DNA from: Paenarthrobacter sp. DKR-5
GTDB taxonomy: Bacteria > Actinomycetota > Actinomycetes > Actinomycetales > Micrococcaceae
Length of the DNA: 64,000 nucleotides
Direction: 5' to 3'
Assembly: GCF_018531425.1 (NCBI RefSeq)
Contig: NZ_JAHBOI010000009.1
Location: forward strand, 89,310-153,309
Positions 27,318 through 35,925 of the stretch are shown here, in pieces. How positions within the stretch are numbered: the stretch's first letter is position 1; each line of letters begins with the position of its first letter. The notes under the pieces were generated by a model. It searched no databases. It was not told where the DNA came from and saw only the letters and a program-made list of their open reading frames with translations. Position numbers and translations under genes: made by a program.

Positions 27318-27650
27318 ATGGACACTCACCACACCGTCTCCGGCACCGAGGCGCCCGTCTACGGATACTCCGGCGACAAGGCCGCGTACCAGCGCCGGAT
27401 GAACCGGATCGAAGGGCAGGTCCGCGGGATCGCGCGGATGATCGATGAGGACAAGTACTGCATCGACATCCTCACGCAGATCTCGGCCGTGACGAAGGCG
27501 CTGCACGCGGTGAGTATCGAGCTGCTCGAAGAACACATTTCGCACTGCGTCGTCGGCGCCGCCAACGAATCGGCGGCCACCGGGGACCCGGCCGTGGTGG
27601 AGGAGAAAGTCCGCGAAGCCTCGGCCGCCATCAGCAGGCTCCTGAAATAG
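27318..27650 (+). CDS. csoR: CsoR family copper-sensing repressor
   Basis: 110-residue all-helical repressor. Copper ligands are visible as Cys in DKYCIDILTQI (near residue 51), and His and Cys in LEEHISHCVVG (near 76 and 80), the C-H-C set of Cu(I)-binding CsoR. The basic RRMNRIEGQVRGIARM helix (26-41) contacts DNA. When Cu(I) binds, the tetramer releases the operator seen directly upstream. It is the first gene of csoR-copZ-copA. The ATG is preceded by GGGAAGGACCTCTC. Confidence 0.93.
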   Translation: MDTHHTVSGTEAPVYGYSGDKAAYQRRMNRIEGQVRGIARMIDEDKYCIDILTQISAVTKALHAVSIELLEEHISHCVVGAANESAATGDPAVVEEKVREASAAISRLLK

Positions 27651-27698
27651 GAACCGGAAGCCGCTCTTGATCAACAACCCCAATTGAAAGGCAAAGCA

Positions 27699-27920
27699 AT
27701 GGAAACCACCGTGAACATCTCGGGCATGACCTGCGGCCACTGCGTCTCGGCCGTGACGGAAGAGCTGGAGGCGCTGGAGGGCGTCAGCGGCGTCGACGTC
27801 GAACTGAACAAGGGCGGCGTTTCGCGGGCCGTGATCACGTCGGCCGGACCGCTTGAACCGGAGCAGATCGGCGAAGCGGTCGCCGAGGCCGGCTACACCG
27901 TGGTCTCCGCGACCGCCTGA
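27699..27920 (+). CDS. copZ: Copper chaperone (heavy-metal-associated domain)
   Basis: 73-residue ferredoxin-like HMA protein with the metal site GMTCGHCVSAV near residues 9-19 and the C-terminal GYTVVSATA. It carries Cu(I) to the P-type ATPase encoded next. I start at ATG 27699 (METTVN) because AAAGG precedes it by about 8 nt; the in-frame start 15 nt earlier adds MKGKA. The short intergenic after it contains a tandem 14-nt repeat (CCACACCTCAACCA at 27949 and 27964). Confidence 0.93.
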   Translation: METTVNISGMTCGHCVSAVTEELEALEGVSGVDVELNKGGVSRAVITSAGPLEPEQIGEAVAEAGYTVVSATA

Positions 27921-28022
27921 TCACCGCCGGCCCAAACCGCCGCCTCGGCCACACCTCAACCAGCCACACCTCAACCACGGAGGGCAGCAACCACGGACAG
28001 CAGCCAGGGAAACAAAGCCCTG

Positions 28023-30263
28023 TTGACCCCCGCACGGGTCGTCGAACTCGACATCGAGGGGATGACCTGCGCCTCCTGCGTCGCCAGGGTCGAGCGCAAG
28101 CTGGGCAAGCTCGAGGGCGTCTCGGCGGTGGTGAACCTGCCGCTGGAGTCCGCGCAGGTGACGGCGCCGGGGACAGTCACGGACGAACAGCTCATCGAGA
28201 CTGTGAACGCCATCGGCTACAAGGCAACGCTCAAACCCGCAGCCAAGCCCCGCACGTCAACGCCAACCGGGGCGGCAAGCGAAGCCGGCTCGGAGACTGT
28301 GCCCCGGCCGGAACCTGCCGGAGCCGCGCTTCGTCCGCGGCTGATCGTCGCGGCCGTCTTGACCGTACCGGTGCTGCTGATGTCCATGGTGCCGGGGCTG
28401 CAGTTCAGCAACTGGGGATGGGTGGCTTTCGCGCTGTCCCTGCCGGTAGTGACCTGGTCGGCCTGGCCCTTCCACCGCGCCGCTGCGATCAACGCCCGCC
28501 ACCTGGGCTCCACCATGGACACCCTGGTGTCCCTCGGTGTGGCGGCCGCCTACCTGTTCTCCTCCTGGCAGCTCTTCTCCGATCCGGCGCTGACGGCGCA
28601 GCCCGGGATGGACGCGGGTGCCCACCCGCTCTACTTCGAAGTCGCCTCCGTCGTCGTCACCTTCCTGCTGCTGGGCAGGTACTTGGAGGCGAATGCCCGG
28701 CAGCGCGCGGGCGACGCCCTCAGGGCGCTGCTGGATCTCGGCGCGAAGGAAGCGACCGTGCTGCGCGGCGGAGCCGAGGTCCGCATCCCGGCAGCAGACC
28801 TGGCGGTCGGGGACGTGTTCGTCGTCCGGCCGGGTGAAAAACTTGCCACCGACGGCGTCGTTGTCGAGGGCCAGAGCGCCGTCGACGCGTCCCTCATCAC
28901 AGGCGAATCGGTTCCGGTGGATGTCTCCGCCGGGGACGCGGTCACCGGTGCCACGATCAATACGGCGGGCCGGCTCCTGGTGAAGGCGACGAGGGTCGGC
29001 GCCGAGACCACCCTTGCCCAGATGGGCCGCCTGGTCAGCCAGGCGCAGAGCGGCAAGGCGCCGATCGCACGGTTGGCGGACAGGATCAGCGCCGTGTTCG
29101 TCCCCGTTGTCCTCGGCCTGGCCGTGCTCACGTTCCTGCTCTGGATGATTTTCGGCGGCGGCCTCTATGCTGCCTTCACCGCCGGCGTCGCGGTCCTGGT
29201 CATCGCCTGCCCCTGCGCCCTCGGGCTGGCCACCCCCGTCGGTTTGTTGACCGGGACGGGCCGCGGCGCGCAGTTGGGCATCCTGATCCGTGGACCGCAG
29301 GTGCTCGAGGACACGCGCACCGTTGACACGATTGTGCTGGACAAGACGGGGACCGTCACCACCGGCCACCTCGCAGTCACGGACGTGGCCGCCTTCGCCG
29401 GATACGCCGGGGACCAGGTCCTGCGGCTCGCCGGCGCCGTCGAATCCGCGAGCGAGCACCCGCTCGGACGCGCCATCGCCGACGCTGCTGCGGCGCACGG
29501 GCCGCTGCAGCCGGTCACCGGCTTCACGAGCACCCCCGGCGGGGGCGTGCAGGGCACTGTCGACGGCCGCGCCGTCGTCGCCGGCCGCGGCACCCTGCTC
29601 GAGGCGCACGGCGTCGCCACTCCCGCGGAAGTCACGGCGGCCCTTGAAGCGCAGCAGACAGCGGGCGCCACAGCCGTGCTGGTGGCGGTCGACGGGCTTC
29701 CAGCAGGCATCATCAGCCTCCGCGACACCGTCAAGGAAGGCTCCCGGGCGGCCATCGCCCGGTTCCGTGAACTGGGTCTGCGCCCGATGCTGCTCACCGG
29801 GGACAACGCAGCCGTTGCGGGCCAGGTCGCCGCGGCGGTGGGCATCGACGCCGCCGATGTGATGGCCGAGGTGCTCCCGCACGAGAAGGTGGAGCAGATC
29901 CGCAGGCTCCAGGCGTCCGGTGCAACGGTGGCGATGGCGGGAGACGGCGTCAACGATGCCGCGGCCCTGGCCCAGGCTGACCTCGGGATCGCCATGGGCT
30001 CCGGCACGGACGTCGCCATTGAAGCGGCCGACCTCACCGTGATGGGCAACAGCCTGGAGCAGGTCGCCCAGGCAATCGAACTTTCCCGCCGTACCTTGGC
30101 GACCATCAAGACCAACCTGTTCTGGGCTTTCTTCTACAACGCCGTCGGGATCCCGGTGGCCGCACTGGGCCTGCTGAACCCGATGATCGCCGGTGCCGCG
30201 ATGGCCGCAAGTTCCGTCCTCGTGGTCACGAACTCGCTTCGCCTCCGCCGGTTCGGGCGGTAG
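28023..30263 (+). CDS. copA: Cu(I)-exporting P-type ATPase
   Basis: 746 residues from TTG 28023. An N-terminal HMA domain carries GMTCASCVARVE at 13-24. Then come the P1B core: phosphatase motif TGESVP, transmembrane CPCALG (the Cu-binding CPC), phosphorylation site DKTGTVT, HP motif SEHPLGRAI and GDGVNDAAAL. It pumps Cu(I) out of the cytoplasm. The start is ambiguous: TTG 28023 has only a weak ribosome site, while an in-frame ACG at 27993 has GGAGGG 8 nt upstream, which would add ten residues if used. Terminal gene of the copper operon. Confidence 0.93.
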   Translation: MTPARVVELDIEGMTCASCVARVERKLGKLEGVSAVVNLPLESAQVTAPGTVTDEQLIETVNAIGYKATLKPAAKPRTSTPTGAASEAGSETVPRPEPAGAALRPRLIVAAVLTVPVLLMSMVPGLQFSNWGWVAFALSLPVVTWSAWPFHRAAAINARHLGSTMDTLVSLGVAAAYLFSSWQLFSDPALTAQPGMDAGAHPLYFEVASVVVTFLLLGRYLEANARQRAGDALRALLDLGAKEATVLRGGAEVRIPAADLAVGDVFVVRPGEKLATDGVVVEGQSAVDASLITGESVPVDVSAGDAVTGATINTAGRLLVKATRVGAETTLAQMGRLVSQAQSGKAPIARLADRISAVFVPVVLGLAVLTFLLWMIFGGGLYAAFTAGVAVLVIACPCALGLATPVGLLTGTGRGAQLGILIRGPQVLEDTRTVDTIVLDKTGTVTTGHLAVTDVAAFAGYAGDQVLRLAGAVESASEHPLGRAIADAAAAHGPLQPVTGFTSTPGGGVQGTVDGRAVVAGRGTLLEAHGVATPAEVTAALEAQQTAGATAVLVAVDGLPAGIISLRDTVKEGSRAAIARFRELGLRPMLLTGDNAAVAGQVAAAVGIDAADVMAEVLPHEKVEQIRRLQASGATVAMAGDGVNDAAALAQADLGIAMGSGTDVAIEAADLTVMGNSLEQVAQAIELSRRTLATIKTNLFWAFFYNAVGIPVAALGLLNPMIAGAAMAASSVLVVTNSLRLRRFGR

Positions 30264-30299
30264 CCGGCGCTAGCCGGAGACCGCCCGCCGCACGGGGGG

Positions 30300-31751
30300 T
30301 CAGGCGCCGACCCCGAGCGGCGGCACGGCCAGACCGAAGACATCGCGGAGCGCAAGCCGCGCCGCGTGGAAGCCGGCCATGCCGTGCACCCCCGGACCCG
30401 GAGGCGTGGAGGCGGAGCACAGGTAGACGCCCGGCAGCGGCGTTCTCCATGGCGCCGCCGAGAGCACCGGCCGGGCGATGAGCTGCCGCAGGTCAACGGC
30501 GCCGGCACTGATGTCCCCGCCCACGTAGTTCGGGTTGTAGCCTGCCACGCCCGCGGCCGTGGTGGCTCTGGACGCCACCACCAGGTCGCGGAACCCCGGG
30601 GCGAAGCGCTCCAGCTGGGCCGTCACTTCCCCGGTCATGTCCTTGGTGGACCCGGCCGGAACATGGCAATAGGCCCACAGGATCTGCCGGCCGGCCGGGG
30701 CCCGGCCCGGGTCGAAGATCGAGGGTTGGGAAACCAGCACGTACGGCTTGCGCGGGTGCCGGCCGCGGGCGACGTCGTCCTCCGCGTCCGCGATCTCCGC
30801 CGCCGTGCCGCCCAGATGCACCGTGCCGGCGCGCCCGATGTCGGCATTGGCCCACGGGACAGCGCCGGACAGGATGAAATCCACCTTGCAGACCGCATTG
30901 CCGAAGCGGAAACGGCCGAGGGCGCGCAGGTACCGTGCCGGCAGCAGGCCCGGCGCCAGGGCCCGGAGCATCGGGGCGGCAACATCGAGCAGCACCGCAC
31001 GGGCGGGACGGAGCTCTTCCAGCCGTTCGACCGGATGGCCGGTGACTATCTCGCCGCCGTGGGCGAGCAGATCCTCGGCCAGCGCATCCGTGATGGCGTG
31101 CGAGCCCCCGAGCGGAATCGGCCAACCGCCCGCGTGGGCCATGGCTCCGAGCACCATCCCTGTGGCCGCTGCCGACAGGGACGGCAGCGGCTGGATTGCG
31201 TGCGCCATCACGCCCGCCAGCATCGCGGGAGCCGTCGCGCCGGCGAACCGCACCCGCCGCAGGAAGCTGCCCTGCCCCAGCACCCTGCGGCCGAAGACAA
31301 AGGCTGAGGCAGGGTCCTCCGGCACCCCTATCACCGGACCGGTGACGAATCCCGTCACGGCGTCAATCTCCCGGACCAGCGGGGAAAACAAACGGGTGTA
31401 GGCGCCCCCGTCCTCCCCAAGCCCCTCGGCCGTTGCGGCCCCGTCGTGCCAGGCAAGTCCGGCCCGGCCGCCGTCGAGCGGGTGGGCATAGGAAATCTCC
31501 GGCACGGCGAAGCGGACCCGGCGCGGGAGCTCAAAGGACCGGAAGAACGGGGATGCCAAAGCCATCGGATGCACGGCAGAACAGACGTCGTGCACGTGGC
31601 CCGGTTCGATGAGCTCCTCGGTGCGGGTGCCCCCGCCGATCCTGTCCGCTGCTTCCACTACCCGGACGGCCAGACCGGCCCGGGCCAGCGTCACTGCTGC
31701 GGCGAGCCCGTTCGGGCCCGCCCCGACGACGACGGCGTCGGGCGTGTTCAC
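30300..31751 (-). CDS. Phytoene desaturase/CrtI-like FAD-dependent oxidoreductase
   Basis: 483-residue flavoprotein. The N-terminal dinucleotide-binding motif VVVGAGPNGLAAAVTLA starts at residue 6 and is followed by VVEAADRIGGGTRTEEL, and a C-terminal FAD motif appears as LPGVYLCSASTPPGPGVHGM near 445. This is the architecture of carotenoid desaturases/isomerases and related NAD(P)/FAD amine oxidase-like enzymes. The start is GTG 31751, overlapping the upstream membrane-protein stop by 4 nt; the longer frame to 31859 lies inside that gene. No other carotenoid genes are nearby, so the substrate is open. Confidence 0.82.
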   Translation of the reverse strand: MNTPDAVVVGAGPNGLAAAVTLARAGLAVRVVEAADRIGGGTRTEELIEPGHVHDVCSAVHPMALASPFFRSFELPRRVRFAVPEISYAHPLDGGRAGLAWHDGAATAEGLGEDGGAYTRLFSPLVREIDAVTGFVTGPVIGVPEDPASAFVFGRRVLGQGSFLRRVRFAGATAPAMLAGVMAHAIQPLPSLSAAATGMVLGAMAHAGGWPIPLGGSHAITDALAEDLLAHGGEIVTGHPVERLEELRPARAVLLDVAAPMLRALAPGLLPARYLRALGRFRFGNAVCKVDFILSGAVPWANADIGRAGTVHLGGTAAEIADAEDDVARGRHPRKPYVLVSQPSIFDPGRAPAGRQILWAYCHVPAGSTKDMTGEVTAQLERFAPGFRDLVVASRATTAAGVAGYNPNYVGGDISAGAVDLRQLIARPVLSAAPWRTPLPGVYLCSASTPPGPGVHGMAGFHAARLALRDVFGLAVPPLGVGA

Positions 31752-33190
31752 CGCAGCGCGTCCGCCGGACGGGCGCGGTGCAGCACAAAGCTGTCCGGCG
31801 ACCGGTTGAAAGCACCGCCAAGCGGGTCGTCCACCCTCTGCCGCCGGACGACGTCGCACGCCGGGTGGAGGATGTCCCGCACCACCAGTCCCATGAGCGC
31901 CATCAGGGCGATCATGTGCAGCGCCACGGCAAGGACGTAGTAGGGCACATCAATATTGTGCTGCAGATTCCCGCCGCTGGTCTGCTGGCCCAGGAAAAGC
32001 CAGATCGCGGCCCAGTGCAACGCCTCGGCCGCCTGCCACAGGAGGAACTCGAGCCACCGGGGCCGCGCGATCACAAAGAGCGGGATCAGCCACAGCACAT
32101 ACTGCGGGGAGTAGACCTTGTTCACGAGAACAAACGCTGCCACCAGCAGGAACAACAGCTGACCCACACGCGGGCGCCTCGGGGCTGCGAGGGCCAGGAC
32201 CGCCAGGGCGAGGAAGGCCAGCAGGAACAGCGCGACGGCGAGGGCCCCGACGGTGCCTGCAGACAACGCCGTCCATTGCATCCGCCCGGCGACCTCGTTC
32301 CAGGCATACCAAGGCGACGAGTAGCCCGCCGCACGCTGGGCGCTGTACTGGTAGAAGCAGGCCCAGGCGCCGAAGTTGGACACGGCCGCCGGCAGGTTCA
32401 GGGCCAGCCAGGCTGCCGCCGCCGCCACCGCCGTCGTCACGAAGGCCCGGTACCGGCCGGAGCGCACTGCCAGCAGCAGGAGTACCAGCAGCAGCAAGGC
32501 CGGGTAGATCTTGAGGGAGGCGCCGATGCCGACCAGCAGCCCTGCCGCAACGGCGTGCCGCCGTGCGAAGAGCAACAGCGCGGCTGCGAGGGCCAGCACT
32601 GCCCACAGGTCCCAGTTGATGTAGCCGGCCAGTATGATCCCGGGGGCGACGGCGACCATCGCCGCGTCCCAGGGCCGCCGGCGGTTCATGCGCGCAGTGA
32701 GAACGACGGCGCCAACCCATGCCGCAGCCAGCAGTGTGGCATTGACGTCGAAGTAGTCCAGCGCACGAGCCGCGCCCGCGCCGCTGCCGGGGACGAGCAG
32801 CGCTGTGAAGCCGGCGATGAAACTGGTCAGGACCGGATATTCGAACCGCGGCCCGGAGCCGAACATGGGAAAGAGCCCGCCGGCCAGTCCCCGGCTTCCG
32901 AACAACTGGGGCAGGTCCGAGTAGCAGGTCGCGTAGAACTGATCCGGCGTGTTCCAGCCGCTGCTGCGGCAATGCTCCTTCAGCACCAGTGCCAGCAGGG
33001 CGGCCAGGGTTGTCAGCACGATCAGCACGCGGTCAACCGTGAAGGCACCCGGCCGGATCAGCCCCGGGGCCGTCCGCCGTCCGAGCGGTCCGCCCACCAC
33101 CGCGGTGAAGCGCGCCAAAAGCGGATCCTCCCGCGTGGGAACGACGGTGCGCATCTGCCGGTGCTGTTCCTGGGTCCCCGCTGGCTGCAT
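31748..33190 (-). CDS. GT87-like (DUF2029) multi-spanning membrane glycosyltransferase
   Basis: 480-residue protein with about a dozen hydrophobic segments. Features are a large luminal loop after the first helix (RSSGWNTPDQFYATCYSDLP), a DFD-like acidic pair in ALDYFDVNATLL, and FYQYSAQRAAGYSSPWYAW. This resembles GT-C fold polyprenyl-phosphate mannosyltransferases of the GT87/DUF2029 family used for actinobacterial envelope glycolipids. Start is uncertain: ATG 33190 has no clear ribosome site, and a second in-frame ATG at 33154 is possible. It follows the micro-ORF region on the same strand and is coupled to the CrtI-like gene. Confidence 0.75.
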   Translation of the reverse strand: MQPAGTQEQHRQMRTVVPTREDPLLARFTAVVGGPLGRRTAPGLIRPGAFTVDRVLIVLTTLAALLALVLKEHCRSSGWNTPDQFYATCYSDLPQLFGSRGLAGGLFPMFGSGPRFEYPVLTSFIAGFTALLVPGSGAGAARALDYFDVNATLLAAAWVGAVVLTARMNRRRPWDAAMVAVAPGIILAGYINWDLWAVLALAAALLLFARRHAVAAGLLVGIGASLKIYPALLLLVLLLLAVRSGRYRAFVTTAVAAAAAWLALNLPAAVSNFGAWACFYQYSAQRAAGYSSPWYAWNEVAGRMQWTALSAGTVGALAVALFLLAFLALAVLALAAPRRPRVGQLLFLLVAAFVLVNKVYSPQYVLWLIPLFVIARPRWLEFLLWQAAEALHWAAIWLFLGQQTSGGNLQHNIDVPYYVLAVALHMIALMALMGLVVRDILHPACDVVRRQRVDDPLGGAFNRSPDSFVLHRARPADALR

Positions 33191-33275
33191 AGTCAGAGCT
33201 TACCGGCCGGTTAAATGCGGAAGCCCGCGCAGTGAAGCGCGGGCTTCTTGCGGAACGGATGGAAATGTCAGTCAT
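33033..33275 (-). CDS. Possible micro-ORF C, overlaps GT87-like start
   Basis: 80-codon frame beginning MTDISIRSARSPRF. GGAGGT (33280-33285) lies only 4-5 nt before the ATG, a tight but usable spacing. The N-terminal 25 residues are arginine/serine-rich and the rest overlaps the N-terminus of the GT87-like gene in another frame, with low-complexity sequence, so only the first part might be functional. I do not recognise it. It may be a leader coupled to the membrane protein, or chance. Confidence 0.25.
   Translation of the reverse strand: MTDISIRSARSPRFTARASAFNRPVSSDYAASGDPGTAPADAHRRSHAGGSAFGALHRGGGRTARTADGPGADPAGCLHG
33220..33247 (-). terminator. GC-rich hairpin upstream of the GT87-like gene
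   Basis: GAAGCCCGCG (33220-33229) pairs perfectly with CGCGGGCTTC (33238-33247) around an 8-nt loop. On the minus strand it is followed by CGCATTTAACC, a weak T-run. It could end transcription of the 42-codon ORF or act as an attenuator before the GT87-like gene. It lies inside the possible third micro-ORF. Confidence 0.5.
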
Positions 33276-33321
33276 CGATACCTCCAGGCTGGATGGCGGC
33301 GGCACATAGCCCCCCGGGCAA

Positions 33322-33450
33322 TTAGCGCACGTGGCCGGAACCGTAGAGATCGTTGACGATTTTCTCCTTCGCCTGTTCCAGGCGGTGGAAATCAATGGAC
33401 GTTCTTTCCTTTCTCCAGAACGTCAGGGATTCCTTCAGGTTACGGGTCAT
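33322..33450 (-). CDS. Micro-ORF B, 42-residue small protein
   Basis: ATG 33450 to TAA 33322. AAAGGAGGT with AGGAGG at 33460-33465 precedes the start by 9 nt, a near-ideal Shine-Dalgarno. The peptide begins MTRNLKESLTFWRKERTS and ends NDLYGSGHVR; its centre (FHRLEQAKEKIVNDL) is a likely amphipathic helix, rich in Lys, Arg and Glu. No signal peptide or membrane segment. I do not recognise a family. It sits between micro-ORF A and the hairpin before the GT87-like gene and probably shares the upstream promoter. Codon use looks normal for the genome. Confidence 0.5.
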   Translation of the reverse strand: MTRNLKESLTFWRKERTSIDFHRLEQAKEKIVNDLYGSGHVR

Positions 33451-33629
33451 GGCGGAGCACCTCCTTTCGGGGAATGGCGGGACGGCCGGAAGCGCCGAAG
33501 GGCGCGCCGGAGTGCGGAAAGCTGAAGTGGTACAGCGGGAAGCCTCACGTAATCGAAAGGGCCTCCGGGCACGGAAAAGTGCCGGAAATGTCGCGTGCTG
33601 CGGGTGGTTGCCGGTCTATCGGCAGTGAA

Positions 33630-33698
33630 TCAGCGCGTTGAGACAGCGGAGGCCGGGGCGATGGCATCGGCAATGCGGCCGGTAATCCTTGTGAACAT
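33630..33698 (-). CDS. Micro-ORF A, 22-residue peptide
   Basis: ATG 33698 to TGA 33630. GAAAAGGAGGTGGG with AGGAGG at 33706-33711 precedes the start by 7 nt, essentially the perfect anti-16S complement. The peptide begins MFTRITGRIADAI and ends SAVSTR; it is small, basic and Ala/Ile-rich. A -10-like TATAGT and an inverted repeat lie 60-100 nt upstream. It may be a leader peptide or a functional small protein; no family recognised. Confidence 0.45.
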   Translation of the reverse strand: MFTRITGRIADAIAPASAVSTR

Positions 33699-33761
33699 TT
33701 CCCCACCTCCTTTTCTTCGATATGCGCTTCGACTCGGGCGATTGCCACGAGCTCCAGAAGC

Positions 33762-33804
33762 ACTATAACCTGCGCATTCGCGGGAATTCCAGAGATAATT
33801 CCCG
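33762..33804 (-). promoter_or_regulatory. Promoter-like element and inverted repeat before the micro-ORFs
   Basis: On the minus strand TATAGT (33762-33767) is a good -10 in an extended context. CGGGAATT (33781-33788) and AATTCCCG (33797-33804) form an 8-bp inverted repeat with 8-bp spacing that overlaps the expected -35 zone, where only a weak hexamer is present. This arrangement suggests a regulated promoter driving the micro-ORFs (inference). Confidence 0.45.
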
Positions 33805-33913
33805 ACAATTCCGCTTTTTAGTGCCGAAACCCGCGTGTAGTGGGCGCGACACGCCGATCAGGACTGCGGTGCGGCGCTGATAGCTCGGTTTGCGGGCAGG
33901 TCGGTCTTCGGTC

Positions 33914-34495
33914 CTACAGGCCCCAGGAAAGCACGGCGGGGGTCTTCTTGTCCCAGCCCAGGGTGCAGACTTTCCCGGTGCCGAGGATGAAGTGGCGGCC
34001 GTCGGCGGCGGCGAGCCGGAGCCAGCGTGCGGTCAGCACGCGGAGGAAATGTCCGTGGGCCACGAGCAGCACGTTGTCCGCGCCGGAGGTCAGCACGCGC
34101 TCGATGATGCCGTCGGCGCGGGCCGCCACCTGGTCGAGGCTTTCGCCGTTTGGCACGCCGTGCGTCCAGATGAGGTAGTCCGGGTTGTCCTTGCGGATCA
34201 GATCCGAACTGATGCCCTCGTAGTCGCCGTAGTCCCATTCGTGCGCGCGCGGTTCGACGACGGCGTCCGGGTAGCCGGCGAGTTCAGCCGTGCGGCGAGC
34301 ACGGCGCAGCGGGGACGTCAGCACCAGGTCGAAATCCACGTTCTCCAGCGTCTGCCGCGCCGCTGCGGCCTGGTGCTCGCCGTCGACGGTCAAGGGAAGG
34401 TCCGTCAGTCCGGTGTACTGACCGCTCTTGGACCATTCCGTCTCTCCGTGGCGAAGGACCCACAACTGCGGGCGGGATACGGGTGCGTGGCTCAC
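33914..34495 (-). CDS. Histidine phosphatase family protein
   Basis: 193-residue phosphoglycerate mutase-like phosphatase. The phosphohistidine motif VLRHGETEW is at residues 13-21, a second Arg/Glu region at SPLRRARRTAEL, and the second catalytic His in LLVAHGHFLRVL near 145. Such enzymes hydrolyse small phosphorylated metabolites. Its start overlaps the CCA-adding enzyme stop by 4 nt, so the two are cotranscribed; no functional link is obvious. Specific substrate unknown. Confidence 0.87.
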   Translation of the reverse strand: MSHAPVSRPQLWVLRHGETEWSKSGQYTGLTDLPLTVDGEHQAAAARQTLENVDFDLVLTSPLRRARRTAELAGYPDAVVEPRAHEWDYGDYEGISSDLIRKDNPDYLIWTHGVPNGESLDQVAARADGIIERVLTSGADNVLLVAHGHFLRVLTARWLRLAAADGRHFILGTGKVCTLGWDKKTPAVLSWGL

Positions 34496-35925
34496 TTGTT
34501 CTCCTTTAGTTCAGCGTCCTGTTCGGCCCACCATGCCAGCAACCGCTGCTCCGCCTGCTCCGCTCCGAGCGGCCCGTGCTCCATCCGCTCTTCAAGCAGG
34601 AAGTTGTAGGCGCGGCCAACGACGGGCCCGGGACGGATGCTCAGCAGCTCCATGATCCGGCCGCCGTCGAGGTCCGGACGGATGGACGCCAGTTCCTCCT
34701 GGGCGGCGAGTTCGCCGATCCGCGCCTCGAGGTCGTCGTAGGCAAAGGACAGCCGGTCCGCCTTGCGCTGGTTGCGGGTGGTCACGTCCGAGCGGGTAAG
34801 CCGGTGCAGTCGTTCGAGCTGAGGCCCGGCGTCCGTCACGTACCGGCGCACCGCCGAGTCCGTCCAGCCCGCTTCGCCGTAACCATAGAAGCGCATGTGC
34901 AGCTCCACCAGCCGCGCTACCGCCTTGATTGTGTCGTTGTCGAAGCGGAGCGCCTTCATCCGCTTCGCCGTCATCTTCGCGCCCACCACGTCGTGGTGGC
35001 GGAAGCTCACGGCGCCGCCGGCCTCGAAGCGGCGGGTGGCGGACTTGCCGACGTCATGCATCAGGGCGGCGAAACGGAGGATGAAGTCGGGGCCCGGCAC
35101 CGGACCCGCGGCGTCCGTTTCCATCCCTGCCGCCTGTTCGAGCACCTGGAGCGAATGCTGGTAAACGTCCTTGTGCCGGTGGTGCTCGTCCACCTCGAGC
35201 CGGAGGGCCGACACCTCCGGCAGCACCCGGTCGGCAAGGCCGGTTTCCACCAGCAGGTCGATTCCGGCGCGGGGGCGGCTGCCGCACACCAGCTTGACGA
35301 GTTCGTCGCGGACCCGCTCGGCGGAGATGATGGAGATCCTCTCGGCCATGTCCGTCATCGCCCGGCGCACATCCTCGTGCACGCGGACCCCCAGCTGGGA
35401 GGCGAAGCGCGCGGCACGCATCATCCGCAACGGGTCATCAGAAAAGGACTCCTCGGGCGATGACGGCGTCCTGAGCACCCCGGCGTGCAGGTCGCGGGCG
35501 CCGCCGAACGGGTCCTCGAGTTCGAGTCCGGGCAGGCGGAGCGCCATGGCATTGATGGTGAAGTCGCGCCGCTGCAGGTCATCGTGCAGCGAGGAGCCGA
35601 ACGCGACGGTCGGCTTGCGGGAGTCCTGGTCGTAGGCCTCGGCGCGGTAGGTTGTGACTTCAATCTGGAAGCCGTCGCGGCGCAGCCCAATGGTGCCGAA
35701 GTCACGCCCGATCTCCCAGTAGGCATCCGCCCACCGTTTAATGACGGCGATCGTCTCATCCGGTGTCGCGTTGGTGGTGAAATCCAGGTCGGGCGAGGTC
35801 CTGCCAAGGAAGATGTCGCGCACCGGACCGCCGACCAGCGACAGCTCGTACCCGGCGTCCACGAAGAGCTTCCCGAGTTCAATGACGACGGGGCTGACGG
35901 CGGATCGTTCCAGTCTCTGGTGCAT
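34492..35925 (-). CDS. cca: CCA tRNA nucleotidyltransferase
   Basis: 477-residue class II nucleotidyltransferase that adds or repairs the 3' CCA of tRNA. It has the active-site LVGGPVRDIFLG near residue 30, the metal pair DLDFTT near 52, the basic RRDFTINAMALR near 118 and the HD-domain HDVGKSATRRF near 290, giving the HD-fused architecture common in actinobacteria. tRNA-binding domains follow. Overlaps the phosphatase gene downstream. A divergent NUDIX gene follows at 36019. Confidence 0.93.
   Translation of the reverse strand: MHQRLERSAVSPVVIELGKLFVDAGYELSLVGGPVRDIFLGRTSPDLDFTTNATPDETIAVIKRWADAYWEIGRDFGTIGLRRDGFQIEVTTYRAEAYDQDSRKPTVAFGSSLHDDLQRRDFTINAMALRLPGLELEDPFGGARDLHAGVLRTPSSPEESFSDDPLRMMRAARFASQLGVRVHEDVRRAMTDMAERISIISAERVRDELVKLVCGSRPRAGIDLLVETGLADRVLPEVSALRLEVDEHHRHKDVYQHSLQVLEQAAGMETDAAGPVPGPDFILRFAALMHDVGKSATRRFEAGGAVSFRHHDVVGAKMTAKRMKALRFDNDTIKAVARLVELHMRFYGYGEAGWTDSAVRRYVTDAGPQLERLHRLTRSDVTTRNQRKADRLSFAYDDLEARIGELAAQEELASIRPDLDGGRIMELLSIRPGPVVGRAYNFLLEERMEHGPLGAEQAEQRLLAWWAEQDAELKENK

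Noticed and set aside
33545..33808. 87-codon frame across the micro-ORF promoter
   Set aside because: Its TTG start lies in the inverted repeat and it lacks a ribosome site; micro-ORF A has a far better one inside the same interval.
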